From an uncultured Flavobacteriales bacterium (GTDB lineage Bacteria > Bacteroidota > Bacteroidia > Flavobacteriales_D > Sanyastnellaceae), in NCBI GenBank assembly GCA_938084585.1, contig CALKFF010000040.1, forward strand, positions 1 to 41,852: a DNA stretch of 41,852 nucleotides. The letters run 5' to 3'. Of this stretch, positions 23,690-32,455 are shown one piece after another. Numbering within the stretch: position 1 is the stretch's first letter; every line of letters begins with the position of its first letter. The translations under genes were made by a program, and so were the position numbers. The notes under the pieces were generated by a model. That model was given only the letters and a program-made list of their open reading frames with translations, searched no databases and was not told the origin of the DNA.

Positions 23690-23992
23690 TCAGTCCTCCG
23701 ATTCTTGCGGGGTGTGCCGAGACCACGTGCGGGCAGCCAGGATGTAAAACACCGTGAAGAGGCCGGCAGCCGCCAGCCCATACCAGGCTGCGCCCGACCA
23801 ATCCGGCGGGTTGAGTCCCATCTCACGGGCCTGTTGTGCCGAGATGCTGTCGGTGAGTCCGTGGGTCACCTTCCAGACGCGGTACAGTTGGTTTTTGACC
23901 AGGGTGGTGCTGCCAAACCCCACGATCGGTGCCAGCACGAGCCAGCCTTGGAACCAAGACTCGTGTTGGGCACGAAGCTGCTTGAAAGTCAT
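23690..23992 (-). CDS. Small two-helix membrane protein
   Basis: 100 residues from the ATG at 23992, which forms ATGA with the yggS stop. Two hydrophobic segments (about 14-30 and 71-87) with a loop between them; the C-terminus is charged (SRHTPQESED). I do not recognise the family. It is the last gene of the serC-serA-DUF1015-yggS operon. Probably inner-membrane. Confidence 0.72.
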   Translation of the reverse strand: MTFKQLRAQHESWFQGWLVLAPIVGFGSTTLVKNQLYRVWKVTHGLTDSISAQQAREMGLNPPDWSGAAWYGLAAAGLFTVFYILAARTWSRHTPQESED

Positions 23993-24711
23993 GGCTTGGG
24001 GGTGTTGCGCACCCCGAAAATGGCGCTGCCCACACGGACCATGGTGCTGCCTTCTTCCACGGCCAAGGGCCAATCGCCGCTCATGCCCATGCTCAGGGTG
24101 TGCCAGCCAGCTCCGCGCTCTAAGGCCACGGTGCCCAAGGGGTGTTTCAAGGCTTCAAACAAGCTGCGAAGCGACTTGAATTCCTCGCGCACCTGGGCTT
24201 GGTCGTCCGTGAAGGTGGCCATGCCCATCAAGCCCACCGGCCGCAGGTGCGGGTACGCCTCCCACACCTCAGGTCGTGCGAGGGCGCGGAGTTCTTCCGG
24301 ACTGAAGCCAAACTTGGTGGACTCGGCCGCGATGTGCACCTGCAGCAGGAGGTCAACGGTACGGTCCAACTTGGCCGCTTCCCGCTCCATCACGTCCAGG
24401 ACTTTCACGCGATCCACGCCGTGCACCAAGTGCACACAGGGCAGGAAATCCTTGATTTTGTTGGTTTGGATGTGGCCGATCATGTGCCACCGGATGTCCT
24501 GGGGAAGCCGCCCTGCTTTGCCGACCAGTTCTTGCACGCGGTTCTCCCCGAAGTCGCGCTGGCCTGCGTCGTAGGCGGCCTGGAGGTCTTCGTCGGGTTT
24601 GGTCTTGCTGACGGCAACCAAGTGCACCTCATGGCCGGCTTCCTGGGCACGCTTGTCCACTTGGGCTTGCACGGCGAGCAGGTTGTCCTTCACGGGATGA
24701 CGGTCCGTCAT
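23989..24711 (-). CDS. yggS: YggS-type pyridoxal-phosphate homeostasis protein (PLPBP)
   Basis: 240 residues from the ATG at 24711, which makes an ATGA overlap with the DUF1015 stop. The longer frame upstream runs antisense to nothing sensible and is excluded. PLP-binding Lys36 in VAVSKTKP, FGENRVQEL, WHMIGHIQTNK, then MGMSGDWPLAVEEGSTMVRVG, all family landmarks. It binds PLP without known catalysis and buffers vitamin B6 and amino/keto acid pools. Its neighbour serC encodes a PLP enzyme. Confidence 0.95.
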   Translation of the reverse strand: MTDRHPVKDNLLAVQAQVDKRAQEAGHEVHLVAVSKTKPDEDLQAAYDAGQRDFGENRVQELVGKAGRLPQDIRWHMIGHIQTNKIKDFLPCVHLVHGVDRVKVLDVMEREAAKLDRTVDLLLQVHIAAESTKFGFSPEELRALARPEVWEAYPHLRPVGLMGMATFTDDQAQVREEFKSLRSLFEALKHPLGTVALERGAGWHTLSMGMSGDWPLAVEEGSTMVRVGSAIFGVRNTPKP

Positions 24712-25958
24712 GGTGCGGCGTTGAATTCGTGGATGAACAGGGCGCTTCGGATTTTGGGCTCCACCCATGTGCTTTTGGGCGGGAGGGTGCCTTCGGCATC
24801 GGCCACGGCCCGGATGTCCGAGAATGGAATGGGGTGAATCAACACAAGGATGCGGTCGGGGTGGGCGGCCGCCTGCGCTTGCCACCCGCCTTCTGGACGC
24901 TGCGGTTCAGGCAGGTGCCGAAGGCGCTTGTCGTGGCGCGCGTCGACGATGCCCAGGATGTTCCTGAGAAGGTGGGCGTTGACCCAGTCTGCGTCTGTGG
25001 CGGCGTCGCACCCTGGCCTTCGGGTGAGCGTCCAGGCTTCACCTTGGAAGGCCACGGTGATTTGCCCCGGCCCTTGGGGGACGTCGCATCCATGCTTGGA
25101 CGGCGACACGTCGCATGCGTCTTGGAGCAATGCGAGGGCTTCGCGCCAGCTTTCAGGTGTCATGGGGATGCCGCGCACTTCCTTGTGGAATCCAAGGATG
25201 GTGAGGTTCTCTTCGGGCACCACCAAGGCCAAGATGTGCGCCGCGCCTGGCAGGTCGGGCCTGGCTTTGTGGAGCCGGTGCGACGAAGCCAAACGGTGGT
25301 GGCCGTCTGCGAGGTAGAGCACGTCTTCACAACCCCAGGTGTCCGTGAAAGCTTGGCCAGAGGGGCTGTGCACGGGCACGCGCCAAATCTCGTGCCGCAC
25401 CCCATCCGCCGTCATGAAGTCGGTGTGGGCCGGCTGCGATGTGGTCTCGGCCATCACTTTGTTGCAGGCTTGTGCGGTTGCGCTGCCCTGCGGCTTGGCG
25501 CAGAGCACGGGCTCGGCGTGGAAGCCCACGGCGTTCAAGAAGGACGTGAACAAGGTCTCGCGGGAGGCGAGGGTTTGTTCATGCGTGCGCAGTCCTCCCT
25601 CAGCGCAGCGCGCAAGGTCCAGGTTGCACACCACCCCCGTCCAGCTGTGGCTCGACGTGGATTGTTTGTACACAAGCCACTCAGGGTCCTCCGCCCCAAC
25701 CAGCCACCCCCTCGATTTGAAGGCGTCGTATTCCGCGCGGACTTCCTCGAAGAAGGCAGGTGTGCCACGCGGTGTGTCGATGTCCCTCGACGCGTCGGGG
25801 TTGATGACCTGGATGTAGGAGTACGGGTTGTGCTTGAGCTTGTCCCGCAGTTCGTCTTTCTGGTAACTCAAATACGACCGAGACGCCACCAAATGCGCCA
25901 TGTGTCGCGGTGGGGTCACCGCGGCCAAAGGCGTCATCAGGGGGCGACGCTCAGTCAT
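24708..25958 (-). CDS. DUF1015 family protein, serine-cluster member
   Basis: 416 residues, usual length. Key motif YLADGHHRLASSHRL (about two thirds of the way through the N-terminal half), preceded by NPYSYIQVINPDAS. The start overlaps the serA stop as ATGA. The GHHR-x2-A pattern recalls the ParB/SerK-type nucleotide-binding motif, and DUF1015 genes often stand beside serC and serA, so a role in serine metabolism, perhaps a serine kinase, is plausible but inferred. No membrane segment. Confidence 0.88.
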   Translation of the reverse strand: MTERRPLMTPLAAVTPPRHMAHLVASRSYLSYQKDELRDKLKHNPYSYIQVINPDASRDIDTPRGTPAFFEEVRAEYDAFKSRGWLVGAEDPEWLVYKQSTSSHSWTGVVCNLDLARCAEGGLRTHEQTLASRETLFTSFLNAVGFHAEPVLCAKPQGSATAQACNKVMAETTSQPAHTDFMTADGVRHEIWRVPVHSPSGQAFTDTWGCEDVLYLADGHHRLASSHRLHKARPDLPGAAHILALVVPEENLTILGFHKEVRGIPMTPESWREALALLQDACDVSPSKHGCDVPQGPGQITVAFQGEAWTLTRRPGCDAATDADWVNAHLLRNILGIVDARHDKRLRHLPEPQRPEGGWQAQAAAHPDRILVLIHPIPFSDIRAVADAEGTLPPKSTWVEPKIRSALFIHEFNAAP

Positions 25959-26905
25959 GCAAGCGCGTCGATTTGGGCGGCCAATTCGAGGCCGATGCGG
26001 TCTTGGGCTTCCCCTGTGGCCGCGCCAATGTGCGGGGTCAAAGCCACCTTGGGGTGGGCCAAAAGGTCGGCACGCGGCGCGGGTTCCCCCACAAACACGT
26101 CCAAGCCTGCACCCGCGATCTCACCCGCGTCCAAGGCCGCCATCAAGGCGTCTTCGTCCACGGATCCTCCGCGCGCCGCATTCACCAAAATGGCGTGCGG
26201 TTTCATGGCCTTCAGTTGCGCCTCGCCAATCACGGCGCTGCCGTCGGCCTGGGCAGGCACGTGGATGCTGACCATGTCGGCATTTGCCAGCACATCCTCA
26301 AGGCTGTGAAGCGGGCATTCGACCGTCAGCGTTTGTCCACCGACGGTCAATTCAACCTTGCCGTGGTCCACGAAAGGGTCGTGGGCAATGACATTCATAC
26401 CACAGCCCAAGGCGTAGCTGGCCAACGACCTGCCAATGCGGCCAAAACCCACGATGCCGAGGGTCTTGCCCCGCAGTTCCGTGCCTTTTCCGTAGGCCTT
26501 CTTGAGTGTTTTGAACTCTTCGGCGCCGCGCTCGGGCATTTGGCGGTTGCTGTCTGCCAAGAAGCGCGCGCAGGAGAACAAGTGTCCCATGACCAATTCG
26601 GCCACACTCTGCGAGCTGGCGGCTGGGGTGTTGAACACGGTCAGCCCTTTTCCACGTGCGTATTCCACGTCGATGTTGTCCATGCCGACCCCACCACGGC
26701 CAATGAATTTCAAGGTGGGGCAAGCGTCGATGAGGGGTTGGCGAATCTTGGTGGCCGAGCGCACCAGCACGCCGTCGATGGCGTGCTCGTGGATGAAGGC
26801 TTCAAGTCGGTCGGCGTCGACAAAGTCGGTGTGCAACGTGTGCCCGGCCGCGGTCAAAGCTGCGGCGCCTGAGGGGCTGATTCCGTCGTTGGCGAGGATG
26901 TTCAT
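25955..26905 (-). CDS. serA: D-3-phosphoglycerate dehydrogenase-like, short form without ACT domain
   Basis: 316 residues. NAD-binding GFGRIG (153-158), with the catalytic trio R245 (NAARGG), E274 (FVGEPAP) and H292 (TPHIGAATGEA). The protein ends straight after the catalytic domain, so it lacks the serine-sensing ACT domain of longer SerA proteins. It oxidises 3-phosphoglycerate to 3-phosphohydroxypyruvate, the first step of serine synthesis. SerC is the next step and is encoded directly upstream, with 11 nt between. Another 2-hydroxyacid substrate cannot be excluded from sequence, but the neighbourhood supports SerA. Confidence 0.93.
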   Translation of the reverse strand: MNILANDGISPSGAAALTAAGHTLHTDFVDADRLEAFIHEHAIDGVLVRSATKIRQPLIDACPTLKFIGRGGVGMDNIDVEYARGKGLTVFNTPAASSQSVAELVMGHLFSCARFLADSNRQMPERGAEEFKTLKKAYGKGTELRGKTLGIVGFGRIGRSLASYALGCGMNVIAHDPFVDHGKVELTVGGQTLTVECPLHSLEDVLANADMVSIHVPAQADGSAVIGEAQLKAMKPHAILVNAARGGSVDEDALMAALDAGEIAGAGLDVFVGEPAPRADLLAHPKVALTPHIGAATGEAQDRIGLELAAQIDALA

Positions 26906-26910
26906 GGGGT

Positions 26911-26919
26911 CAAAGGTTA
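26911..26919 (-). promoter_or_regulatory. Possible internal promoter for serA
   Basis: TAACCTTTG (minus strand), of which AACCTTTG fits 7 of 8 positions of TAnnTTTG. It overlaps the serC stop codon and ends 5 nt before the serA ATG. Confidence 0.35.
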
Positions 26920-27990
26920 TCCGTGGGTGCGTTCAAATTCAGCCATGACGTCGACCAACACCTGGACGCTTTCCAGGGGAAGGGCGTTGTACATGGAGGC
27001 GCGGTATCCGCCGACGCTGCGGTGGCCTTTCAGGCCGTTGATGTGGGCTTGGTTCCACGCGCTGTCAAACGCTTCGGCGTGGCTGTCGTCCAGCAGGCGG
27101 AACGTGGCGTTCATGTGGGAACGGCTGCTGTCCTTGGCATGGCCTTCAAAGAGGGGGTTGCGGTCAATTTCACCGTAGAGCAACGCGGACTTGGCTTCGT
27201 TCCGCGCTTGGATGGCCGCCACCCCGCCTTGGGCCTTGAGCCAACGGAGGGTGAGCAAGGTGGTGTACACCGAGAACACCGGGGGCGTGTTGAACATGCT
27301 GTCTTTGCCCAATTGAACTTCCAAGTCAAGGTAGGAGGGGATGTTCCGTCCGGCTTGGCCGAGACGCTCACGGTCCACCGCGTACATCACGGCGCCCGCC
27401 GGGCCCATGTTCTTTTGCACGCCTCCGTAGATCAAGGCAAACGGCTCGGGATCGAACGTCCGGCTCAAGATGTCGGAACTCATGTCAGCCACGAGCGGCA
27501 CGTTGGACTTGGGCATTTCGGCGTATTGTGTGCCGAAGATGGTGTTGTTGGTGGTGATGTGGAGGTAGGCGTTGTCCGCGTCGACCTCGCCCACTTCGGG
27601 GATGTGGTTGTAGTTCTCCTCTTTGGACGACGTGACCACGTTCACCCGTCCGGCGTGCTTGGCTTCCTTGATGGCTTTGGCGGACCACGTTCCGGTGTCG
27701 GCGTAGGCCGCTTGGCCGCCTTCAGGCAGGAAGTTCATGGCGGACGTCAAAAACGCCAAGCTGGCCCCACCTTGGAGGTACAAGATGTCGAAGCGGTCGG
27801 GCAGCCCGAGGAGTTCCTTGGTCAACGCCCGGCATTCTTCCATGGCGGCGACAAAGGCCTTGCTTCGGTGGGACATTTCGACCAAAGACAGGCCGTGGTC
27901 GTCCCAAGATTTCACAGCTTGGGAGGCCTGTTCCAACACTTCTTGAGGCAGGATGCAAGGGCCTGCAGAAAAATTGTGCACGTGCGACAT
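26917..27990 (-). CDS. serC: Phosphoserine aminotransferase
   Basis: 357 residues. FSAGPCILP and VEMSHRSK at the N-terminus, LQGGASLAF, TTNNTIFGTQ, and the PLP lysine K193 in YGGVQKNMGPAG. It converts 3-phosphohydroxypyruvate and glutamate to phosphoserine. Cytoplasmic. First gene of the cluster; a 7/8 match GACCTTTG lies 21 nt before the ATG. Confidence 0.97.
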   Translation of the reverse strand: MSHVHNFSAGPCILPQEVLEQASQAVKSWDDHGLSLVEMSHRSKAFVAAMEECRALTKELLGLPDRFDILYLQGGASLAFLTSAMNFLPEGGQAAYADTGTWSAKAIKEAKHAGRVNVVTSSKEENYNHIPEVGEVDADNAYLHITTNNTIFGTQYAEMPKSNVPLVADMSSDILSRTFDPEPFALIYGGVQKNMGPAGAVMYAVDRERLGQAGRNIPSYLDLEVQLGKDSMFNTPPVFSVYTTLLTLRWLKAQGGVAAIQARNEAKSALLYGEIDRNPLFEGHAKDSSRSHMNATFRLLDDSHAEAFDSAWNQAHINGLKGHRSVGGYRASMYNALPLESVQVLVDVMAEFERTHG

Positions 27991-28100
27991 GAGGGCAGTT
28001 TAAGGTTGAATCAAAGGTCAGAAAGGGCGGGAACTGGGGGCACCTCTGAGGAGGTTGAGTTTTCCCAAGAATGAGGCGCGCTTGTGGAGAACGAGCCATG

Positions 28101-28126
28101 AAAAAGGCACGCGCGGGCGTGCCTTT
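28101..28126 (-). terminator. Rho-independent terminator after the glutathione peroxidase gene
   Basis: Perfect 10-bp stem AAAGGCACGC / GCGTGCCTTT (28117-28126 with 28103-28112), loop of 4 nt, then a T-run in the minus-strand direction (28105-28101). It lies about 35 nt after the gene's stop. Confidence 0.85.
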
Positions 28127-28160
28127 GTTGCAGGAGCGTTGTAAGTGGCTAGAGAGGAGG

Positions 28161-28751
28161 TCATTCGCCTGCTGCGAACGCCTTGATTTCGTCTCCAAGC
28201 GGATCGGCACCGCTGCCAAGAGCAGCCACCAACTGGCCTTCACCGTCGACCAGGAACTTGTGAAAGTTCCAGCGCACCTTGTGGTCTCCGGCTCCGTTGA
28301 GTGCCTTTTGGGTCAACCACGCGTACACCGGGTGCTGGTCGTCTCCTTTCACGTCCACCTTGGACATCATCTGGAAGCTCACGCCGTAATTCCGAGAACA
28401 GAACTCCCGAATGTCAGAGGAGGTTCCAGGTTCTTGCTTGCCAAACTGGTTGCACGGGAAGCCCAGGATGACCAAGCCTTGGTCCTTGTACATGTCGTGC
28501 AATTCCTCCAACGGCTTGTACTGGGGGGTGTATCCACAACGTGACGCGGTGTTCACGATGAGCACGCGCTTGCCCTTGAGTTGGTTGAAATCAAAGTTGT
28601 CGCCTTCCAAGGTGGTGGCGCTGAGGTCGTGGAAAGATGCCATGCCTGGGGTGGGGTTGTGCCAAGTGTTGGTGTTGAAGCTCTTCCAAGCCAAAAGGCC
28701 TGCGGCGCCGAGGACCAACGCGCCAATCGCAAAAATGCTGGTCATGTTCAT
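28161..28751 (-). CDS. Glutathione peroxidase family protein, cysteine form, membrane-anchored
   Basis: 196 residues from the ATG at 28751 (an ATG two codons later is also possible). N-terminal hydrophobic helix (5-22) with no clear signal-cleavage site, so a membrane anchor is likely, with the enzyme facing the periplasm. Catalytic Cys72 in NTASRCGYTP (Cys in place of selenocysteine), Gln in FPCNQFGKQEPG, and Trp in VRWNFHKFLVDG complete the triad. Bacterial Cys-GPx proteins usually use thioredoxin or other thiols to reduce hydroperoxides. The start is 31 nt after the flippase stop. Confidence 0.93.
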   Translation of the reverse strand: MNMTSIFAIGALVLGAAGLLAWKSFNTNTWHNPTPGMASFHDLSATTLEGDNFDFNQLKGKRVLIVNTASRCGYTPQYKPLEELHDMYKDQGLVILGFPCNQFGKQEPGTSSDIREFCSRNYGVSFQMMSKVDVKGDDQHPVYAWLTQKALNGAGDHKVRWNFHKFLVDGEGQLVAALGSGADPLGDEIKAFAAGE

Positions 28752-28782
28752 GGGGGAGAAACGTGCAGAATTGCGGTTTTGT

Positions 28783-30264
28783 TCAATGCATCCAACGGCG
28801 GCGGAGTCCCGAGGCGGGCAGCTTTGCACCGACCAGCCGTCGAAGGTCGCCTTGCCGGTCCAACGCTTGAGGCAAACTCAGGTTGGGGAACCACACAAGG
28901 ACAGCGATCGCCAGCCCGGCAGACAAGGCAGATTCGGCCCACCACACCCAGGAAAGCACGGCCATGGGGACAGCCACCACAGCGGCCAGGACCAATCCGC
29001 CTCGCAGGGCATGGGCCAAGGGAAAGGGCTTCAACTTCAGGCGAACCGACATCCACACCGTGGTCAGAAGCCACTGGAGCACGGAGGCCAGGACCACCGC
29101 CCTCGCCGCGCCCACGGCGCCATGGCCTTGGTCCAAGTTCCACCACACGCCCGCCGCGATGGCCACCAAGAACGCCACCTTGATCGCGATGCCTGCTGCA
29201 AGTCCGTCGAGGGCACGCATGTTGGCGTCGCCCAGCTTGGTCAAGGCGCGGAACGCCACAGCGGCGAACAGCACCTGAACGAGGGGCGCCGATTCGTCGA
29301 ACTGGGGCCCCAAGAACAGCCAAGTGACACCCTCGGCCTGCCACACCAAGGCCACGGTGAGTGGCAAGGTGGCCAGCGCAATCAGGTGCATGCCTCGAAG
29401 CACGACGCGTTGCATTTCCGGCAAGTTGTCTTGCAGGCTGGACAGGCCGCTGAACAAGACGCTGTCGCCGAGTTTGCCCAGCACGGTGATGGGTTGCCCC
29501 ATCAAGTGGACGGCGCGGTCGTACATGCCTGTCGCCCTCGTGCCCAAAGTTTCGCCCACCAACCACAAGTCCACCTTGGAGGCGGCGTAGGTCAGCAGGT
29601 TGAAGGCGGTGCTTCGGGTGCCGTAGCCGAGCAAGGAGCGGAGCGCTTGAGGCTGACATCCTCGGGCGACGGGGATGCGGGCAAGCCACAGGTACCCGGC
29701 GCTGAGCACCAAGTTTTGGACCAGCAGGGCCGCCACGTAGGCCCAAATGCCGGCGCCGGCAAACGCCAGCCCCAGGCCCACCACCAAATTGCCCACCACC
29801 ATGCCCGTCAGGGCGCACTGGGTCAAGGCTTTGAAATTCATGTCGCGGACCAGCAGGCTCCGGGACACCACACTGAACCCTGAAATGACAAAGCTCAGGG
29901 AAATCCACCGCAGGACGGGACGCAGCACGGGGGTGTCGTAATGGTGGGCAAACTCAGGCGCCGCGAGGTACATGGCCGCGAAGAACAACAGCCCAAGAAG
30001 CGCGCTGAACCACCACGCGGAGGACACGTGCTGGGAGCTGAGTTTGGGGAACTGCACGATGGAGGGGCCGATGCCGACTTGGGCGAAGATTTCCACGACG
30101 CCCACCACAATCAACGCCAGGGCCATCACCCCGAAGTCTTCGGGCGCGAGGATGCCTGCAAGGATGCGGATGTAGACGAGCTGCAGAGCCACCTGCAGTA
30201 GGACATTGAAGCTTTGCCAGCTCAGCGAAGCCCCCCACGAGGGCGTGCGGCCCTCAGGGGTCAT
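28783..30264 (-). CDS. Polysaccharide flippase of the MOP family (Wzx-like)
   Basis: 493 residues with 12 or more predicted membrane segments. N-terminal SWQSFNVLLQVALQLVYIRI and LAPEDFGVMAL are typical of MOP exporters of the Wzx/RfbX type. No glycosyltransferase genes are nearby, so the cargo (lipid-linked oligosaccharide) cannot be deduced. The start overlaps the rny stop by one base (TGATG), so it is coupled to RNase Y. Confidence 0.88.
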   Translation of the reverse strand: MTPEGRTPSWGASLSWQSFNVLLQVALQLVYIRILAGILAPEDFGVMALALIVVGVVEIFAQVGIGPSIVQFPKLSSQHVSSAWWFSALLGLLFFAAMYLAAPEFAHHYDTPVLRPVLRWISLSFVISGFSVVSRSLLVRDMNFKALTQCALTGMVVGNLVVGLGLAFAGAGIWAYVAALLVQNLVLSAGYLWLARIPVARGCQPQALRSLLGYGTRSTAFNLLTYAASKVDLWLVGETLGTRATGMYDRAVHLMGQPITVLGKLGDSVLFSGLSSLQDNLPEMQRVVLRGMHLIALATLPLTVALVWQAEGVTWLFLGPQFDESAPLVQVLFAAVAFRALTKLGDANMRALDGLAAGIAIKVAFLVAIAAGVWWNLDQGHGAVGAARAVVLASVLQWLLTTVWMSVRLKLKPFPLAHALRGGLVLAAVVAVPMAVLSWVWWAESALSAGLAIAVLVWFPNLSLPQALDRQGDLRRLVGAKLPASGLRRRWMH

Positions 30265-31796
30265 CAGCGGGCGATGCTGACGGCGCGACGTTCGCGGATC
30301 ACGGTGATTTTGACCTGACCGGGGTAGGTCATTTCATTCATGATGCGCTGGCTGATGTCAAACGACAACTGGTCCGCCTGGTCGTCGCTCACTTGGTCGC
30401 TCTCCACCATGACACGCAATTCACGGCCCGCTTGGATCGCGAAGGACTTGGTGACCCCAGGGTATTCCAAGGCCAAATTCTCCAAGTCGCGCAAGCGCTG
30501 GATGTACGCTTCCACCATCTCGCGTCGTGCACCAGGACGCGCGCCGCTGATGGCGTCGCACACCTGGATGATGGGAGACAGGAGGGAGGTCATTTCAATC
30601 TCGTCGTGGTGCGCCCCAATGGCGTTGAGGACGTCGGCACGTTCGCCTGCCTTCTCGGCGAGCTTCATGCCCAAGAGTGCGTGCGGCAACTCGCTTTCCT
30701 CGTCGCTGACCTTCCCGATGTCGTGGAGCAAGCCTGCGCGCTTGGCTGCTTTGGCGTCGAGGCCCAATTCTGCGGCCATCGTGGCGCAGAGGTTGGCGAC
30801 TTCACGGCTGTGCTGAAGCAAGTTTTGGCCGTAAGAAGAGCGGTACTTCATGCGCCCCACCATGCGGACGAGCTCGCCCTTCATGTTGTGGATGCCCAAA
30901 TCGATCACCGTGCGCTTCCCCGTCTCGGCGATTTCCTCTTCAATCTTCTTGGTGACCTTGTTCACCACTTCCTCGATGCGGGCGGGGTGAATGCGGCCAT
31001 CTGTGACCAGCTGGTGCAAGCTGAGGCGGGCGATTTCACGGCGCACCGGGTCGAAGCAGCTCAGGATGATGGCTTCGGGGGTGTCGTCCACAATGAACTC
31101 CACGCCGGTCGCCGCTTCCAGCGCGCGAATGTTCCGGCCTTCACGTCCAATGATGCGGCCTTTGACGTCGTCGTTCTTGATTTGAAACACCGACACGCTG
31201 TTCTCCACGCTGTGCTCGGTGGCGACGCGTTGGATGGTCTGGATGACGATTTTCTTGGCTTCGGCGTTGGCCTTTTCCTTGGCTTCGTCGATGATGTCTT
31301 GCGCTTGGGTGGCGGCCATGGCACGGGCCTCAGTCTTCATCTGCTCGACCATGTTGGACTTGGCCTCGTCGGCGGTCATGCCGCTGAGTTTCTCCAAGGC
31401 TTCAATGGCCTTGGAATGGTCGGCGTCCAGGTCTTGCTGCTTCTTTTCCAGCGCGCCCAAACGCTGGGTGAGCTTCTCTTGGTCTTTCTTGAGTTGGCTC
31501 TCGGCGTTCTTGTTCTGGTCGATGGAACGCTGGAGGTTGCTCTCCGTCTTTTTGATGCGCTCTTGACGCTCGTTGAGCTTGCGCTCCAAGTCTTTGCGCT
31601 GGTCGGCCTGTTTTTCCTTGAGTTGGATGAATTTCTCTTTGGCCTGAAGGATTTTCTTTTCCTTGATGGATTCGCCTTTCAGTTCGGCCTCGCGGACAAT
31701 GCTGTCTGCTTTGCCGGTGAGCACGCGCAAGAACAAAAAGTAGCCTGCGCCTCCTCCGAGAAGCAATCCAGCTGCTGCTGCAATGATGGGTGACAT
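30264..31796 (-). CDS. rny: Ribonuclease Y
   Basis: 510 residues from the ATG at 31796. The upstream part of the frame runs over zapA and is excluded. Order: N-terminal membrane anchor ([20 protein letters not shown]), long coiled coil (about 30-200), KH domain ([19 protein letters not shown]), HD domain ([19 protein letters not shown]). It starts mRNA decay at the membrane. It lies 25 nt after zapA, a combination common in Bacteroidota. Confidence 0.96.
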   Translation of the reverse strand: MSPIIAAAAGLLLGGGAGYFLFLRVLTGKADSIVREAELKGESIKEKKILQAKEKFIQLKEKQADQRKDLERKLNERQERIKKTESNLQRSIDQNKNAESQLKKDQEKLTQRLGALEKKQQDLDADHSKAIEALEKLSGMTADEAKSNMVEQMKTEARAMAATQAQDIIDEAKEKANAEAKKIVIQTIQRVATEHSVENSVSVFQIKNDDVKGRIIGREGRNIRALEAATGVEFIVDDTPEAIILSCFDPVRREIARLSLHQLVTDGRIHPARIEEVVNKVTKKIEEEIAETGKRTVIDLGIHNMKGELVRMVGRMKYRSSYGQNLLQHSREVANLCATMAAELGLDAKAAKRAGLLHDIGKVSDEESELPHALLGMKLAEKAGERADVLNAIGAHHDEIEMTSLLSPIIQVCDAISGARPGARREMVEAYIQRLRDLENLALEYPGVTKSFAIQAGRELRVMVESDQVSDDQADQLSFDISQRIMNEMTYPGQVKITVIRERRAVSIAR

Positions 31797-31821
31797 GTCG
31801 TCGTGGGGTTCAATTCCGTCG

Positions 31822-32115
31822 TCAACGTTCGAGCGCGCTGTGGATGCGTTGCAGAAGGGAATCGATGTCGCCTTGAGGCCATTCAGACCCTGCTTCGCTT
31901 GGTGCGTTCGAGGGTTTTTGGCTCTTGGATTGAACGGCAATTTGCAAGGCGGCCATGGCCATGAGGTCGATCCTGTCGGTGATCGCGTACTGGCGCTTGA
32001 GGTCGCTGATTTGCTGTTCCACGGCGGCTGCAGCCTCACGCACGGTTTGCACCTCCTCTGGGGAGAGTGTCAAGGGGTAGGTTCTCCCTCCGAGCGTGAC
32101 TTCGAGCGTTTCCAT
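31822..32115 (-). CDS. zapA: Cell division protein ZapA
   Basis: 97 residues from the ATG at 32115; the longer frame overlaps the upstream gene. N-terminal beta part ([18 protein letters not shown]) and a C-terminal helix ([20 protein letters not shown]), as in ZapA, which bundles FtsZ filaments at mid-cell. It starts 8 nt after the coiled-coil gene, and rny follows. Confidence 0.9.
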   Translation of the reverse strand: METLEVTLGGRTYPLTLSPEEVQTVREAAAAVEQQISDLKRQYAITDRIDLMAMAALQIAVQSKSQKPSNAPSEAGSEWPQGDIDSLLQRIHSALER

Positions 32116-32123
32116 GGTGTTCT

Positions 32124-32384
32124 TCACGCTTTGAGCAGCGCGATGCATTCGTCGATTTCTTCCACCAACGCGTCCAATTCCGCGGCGCTCATCGCCGGTT
32201 CAGGGGTGGGTTGGGGTTGAGGTTGGGTTGTTTCACGGCCCACCTCCATTTCGCGCAACTTCAATTGGGCTTTCTCCAGCCTCGCATTCGCCTCGTGCAG
32301 TTCGCCCCTCAGGCCAGCGTGGGCCTCAAGCAAGCGTTCCACGGCGTGGAGCAAAGTCGTCAGTTGAGTTGGGGAAAAGGACAT
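32124..32384 (-). CDS. Small coiled-coil protein, possibly division-related
   Basis: 86 residues from the ATG at 32384. Helical coiled coil (about 5-50, LLHAVERLLEAHAGLRGELH), a Gln/Pro linker (TTQPQPQPTPEP) and a short acidic C-terminal helix. No enzyme motif. Position just before zapA suggests a ZapB-like helper, but I do not recognise a named family. Its promoter is the TACTTTTG box at 32400-32407. Confidence 0.78.
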   Translation of the reverse strand: MSFSPTQLTTLLHAVERLLEAHAGLRGELHEANARLEKAQLKLREMEVGRETTQPQPQPTPEPAMSAAELDALVEEIDECIALLKA

Positions 32385-32399
32385 GGTTGTGAGTCCTAA

Positions 32400-32407
32400 C
32401 AAAAGTA
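32400..32407 (-). promoter_or_regulatory. -7 box of the coiled-coil-zapA-rny-flippase operon
   Basis: TACTTTTG (minus strand), a perfect TAnnTTTG, 15 nt before the ATG at 32384. It is divergent from the M23 peptidase promoter in a 71-bp gap. Confidence 0.55.
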
Positions 32408-32443
32408 AGGGAGCGCCCGCGACTTTGAAGGGATTGCCCCATG

Positions 32444-32451
32444 TAGTTTTG
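32444..32451 (+). promoter_or_regulatory. -7 box of the M23 peptidase gene, probably leaderless
   Basis: TAGTTTTG, a perfect TAnnTTTG, ends 4 nt before the ATG. TTTG at 32424-32427 lies 16 nt upstream of the box. Confidence 0.6.
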
Positions 32452-32455
32452 CAAC

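Noticed and set aside
24712-24885. N-terminal extension of yggS
   Set aside because: It overlaps the end of the DUF1015 gene in another frame, and the ATGA overlap marks the real start.
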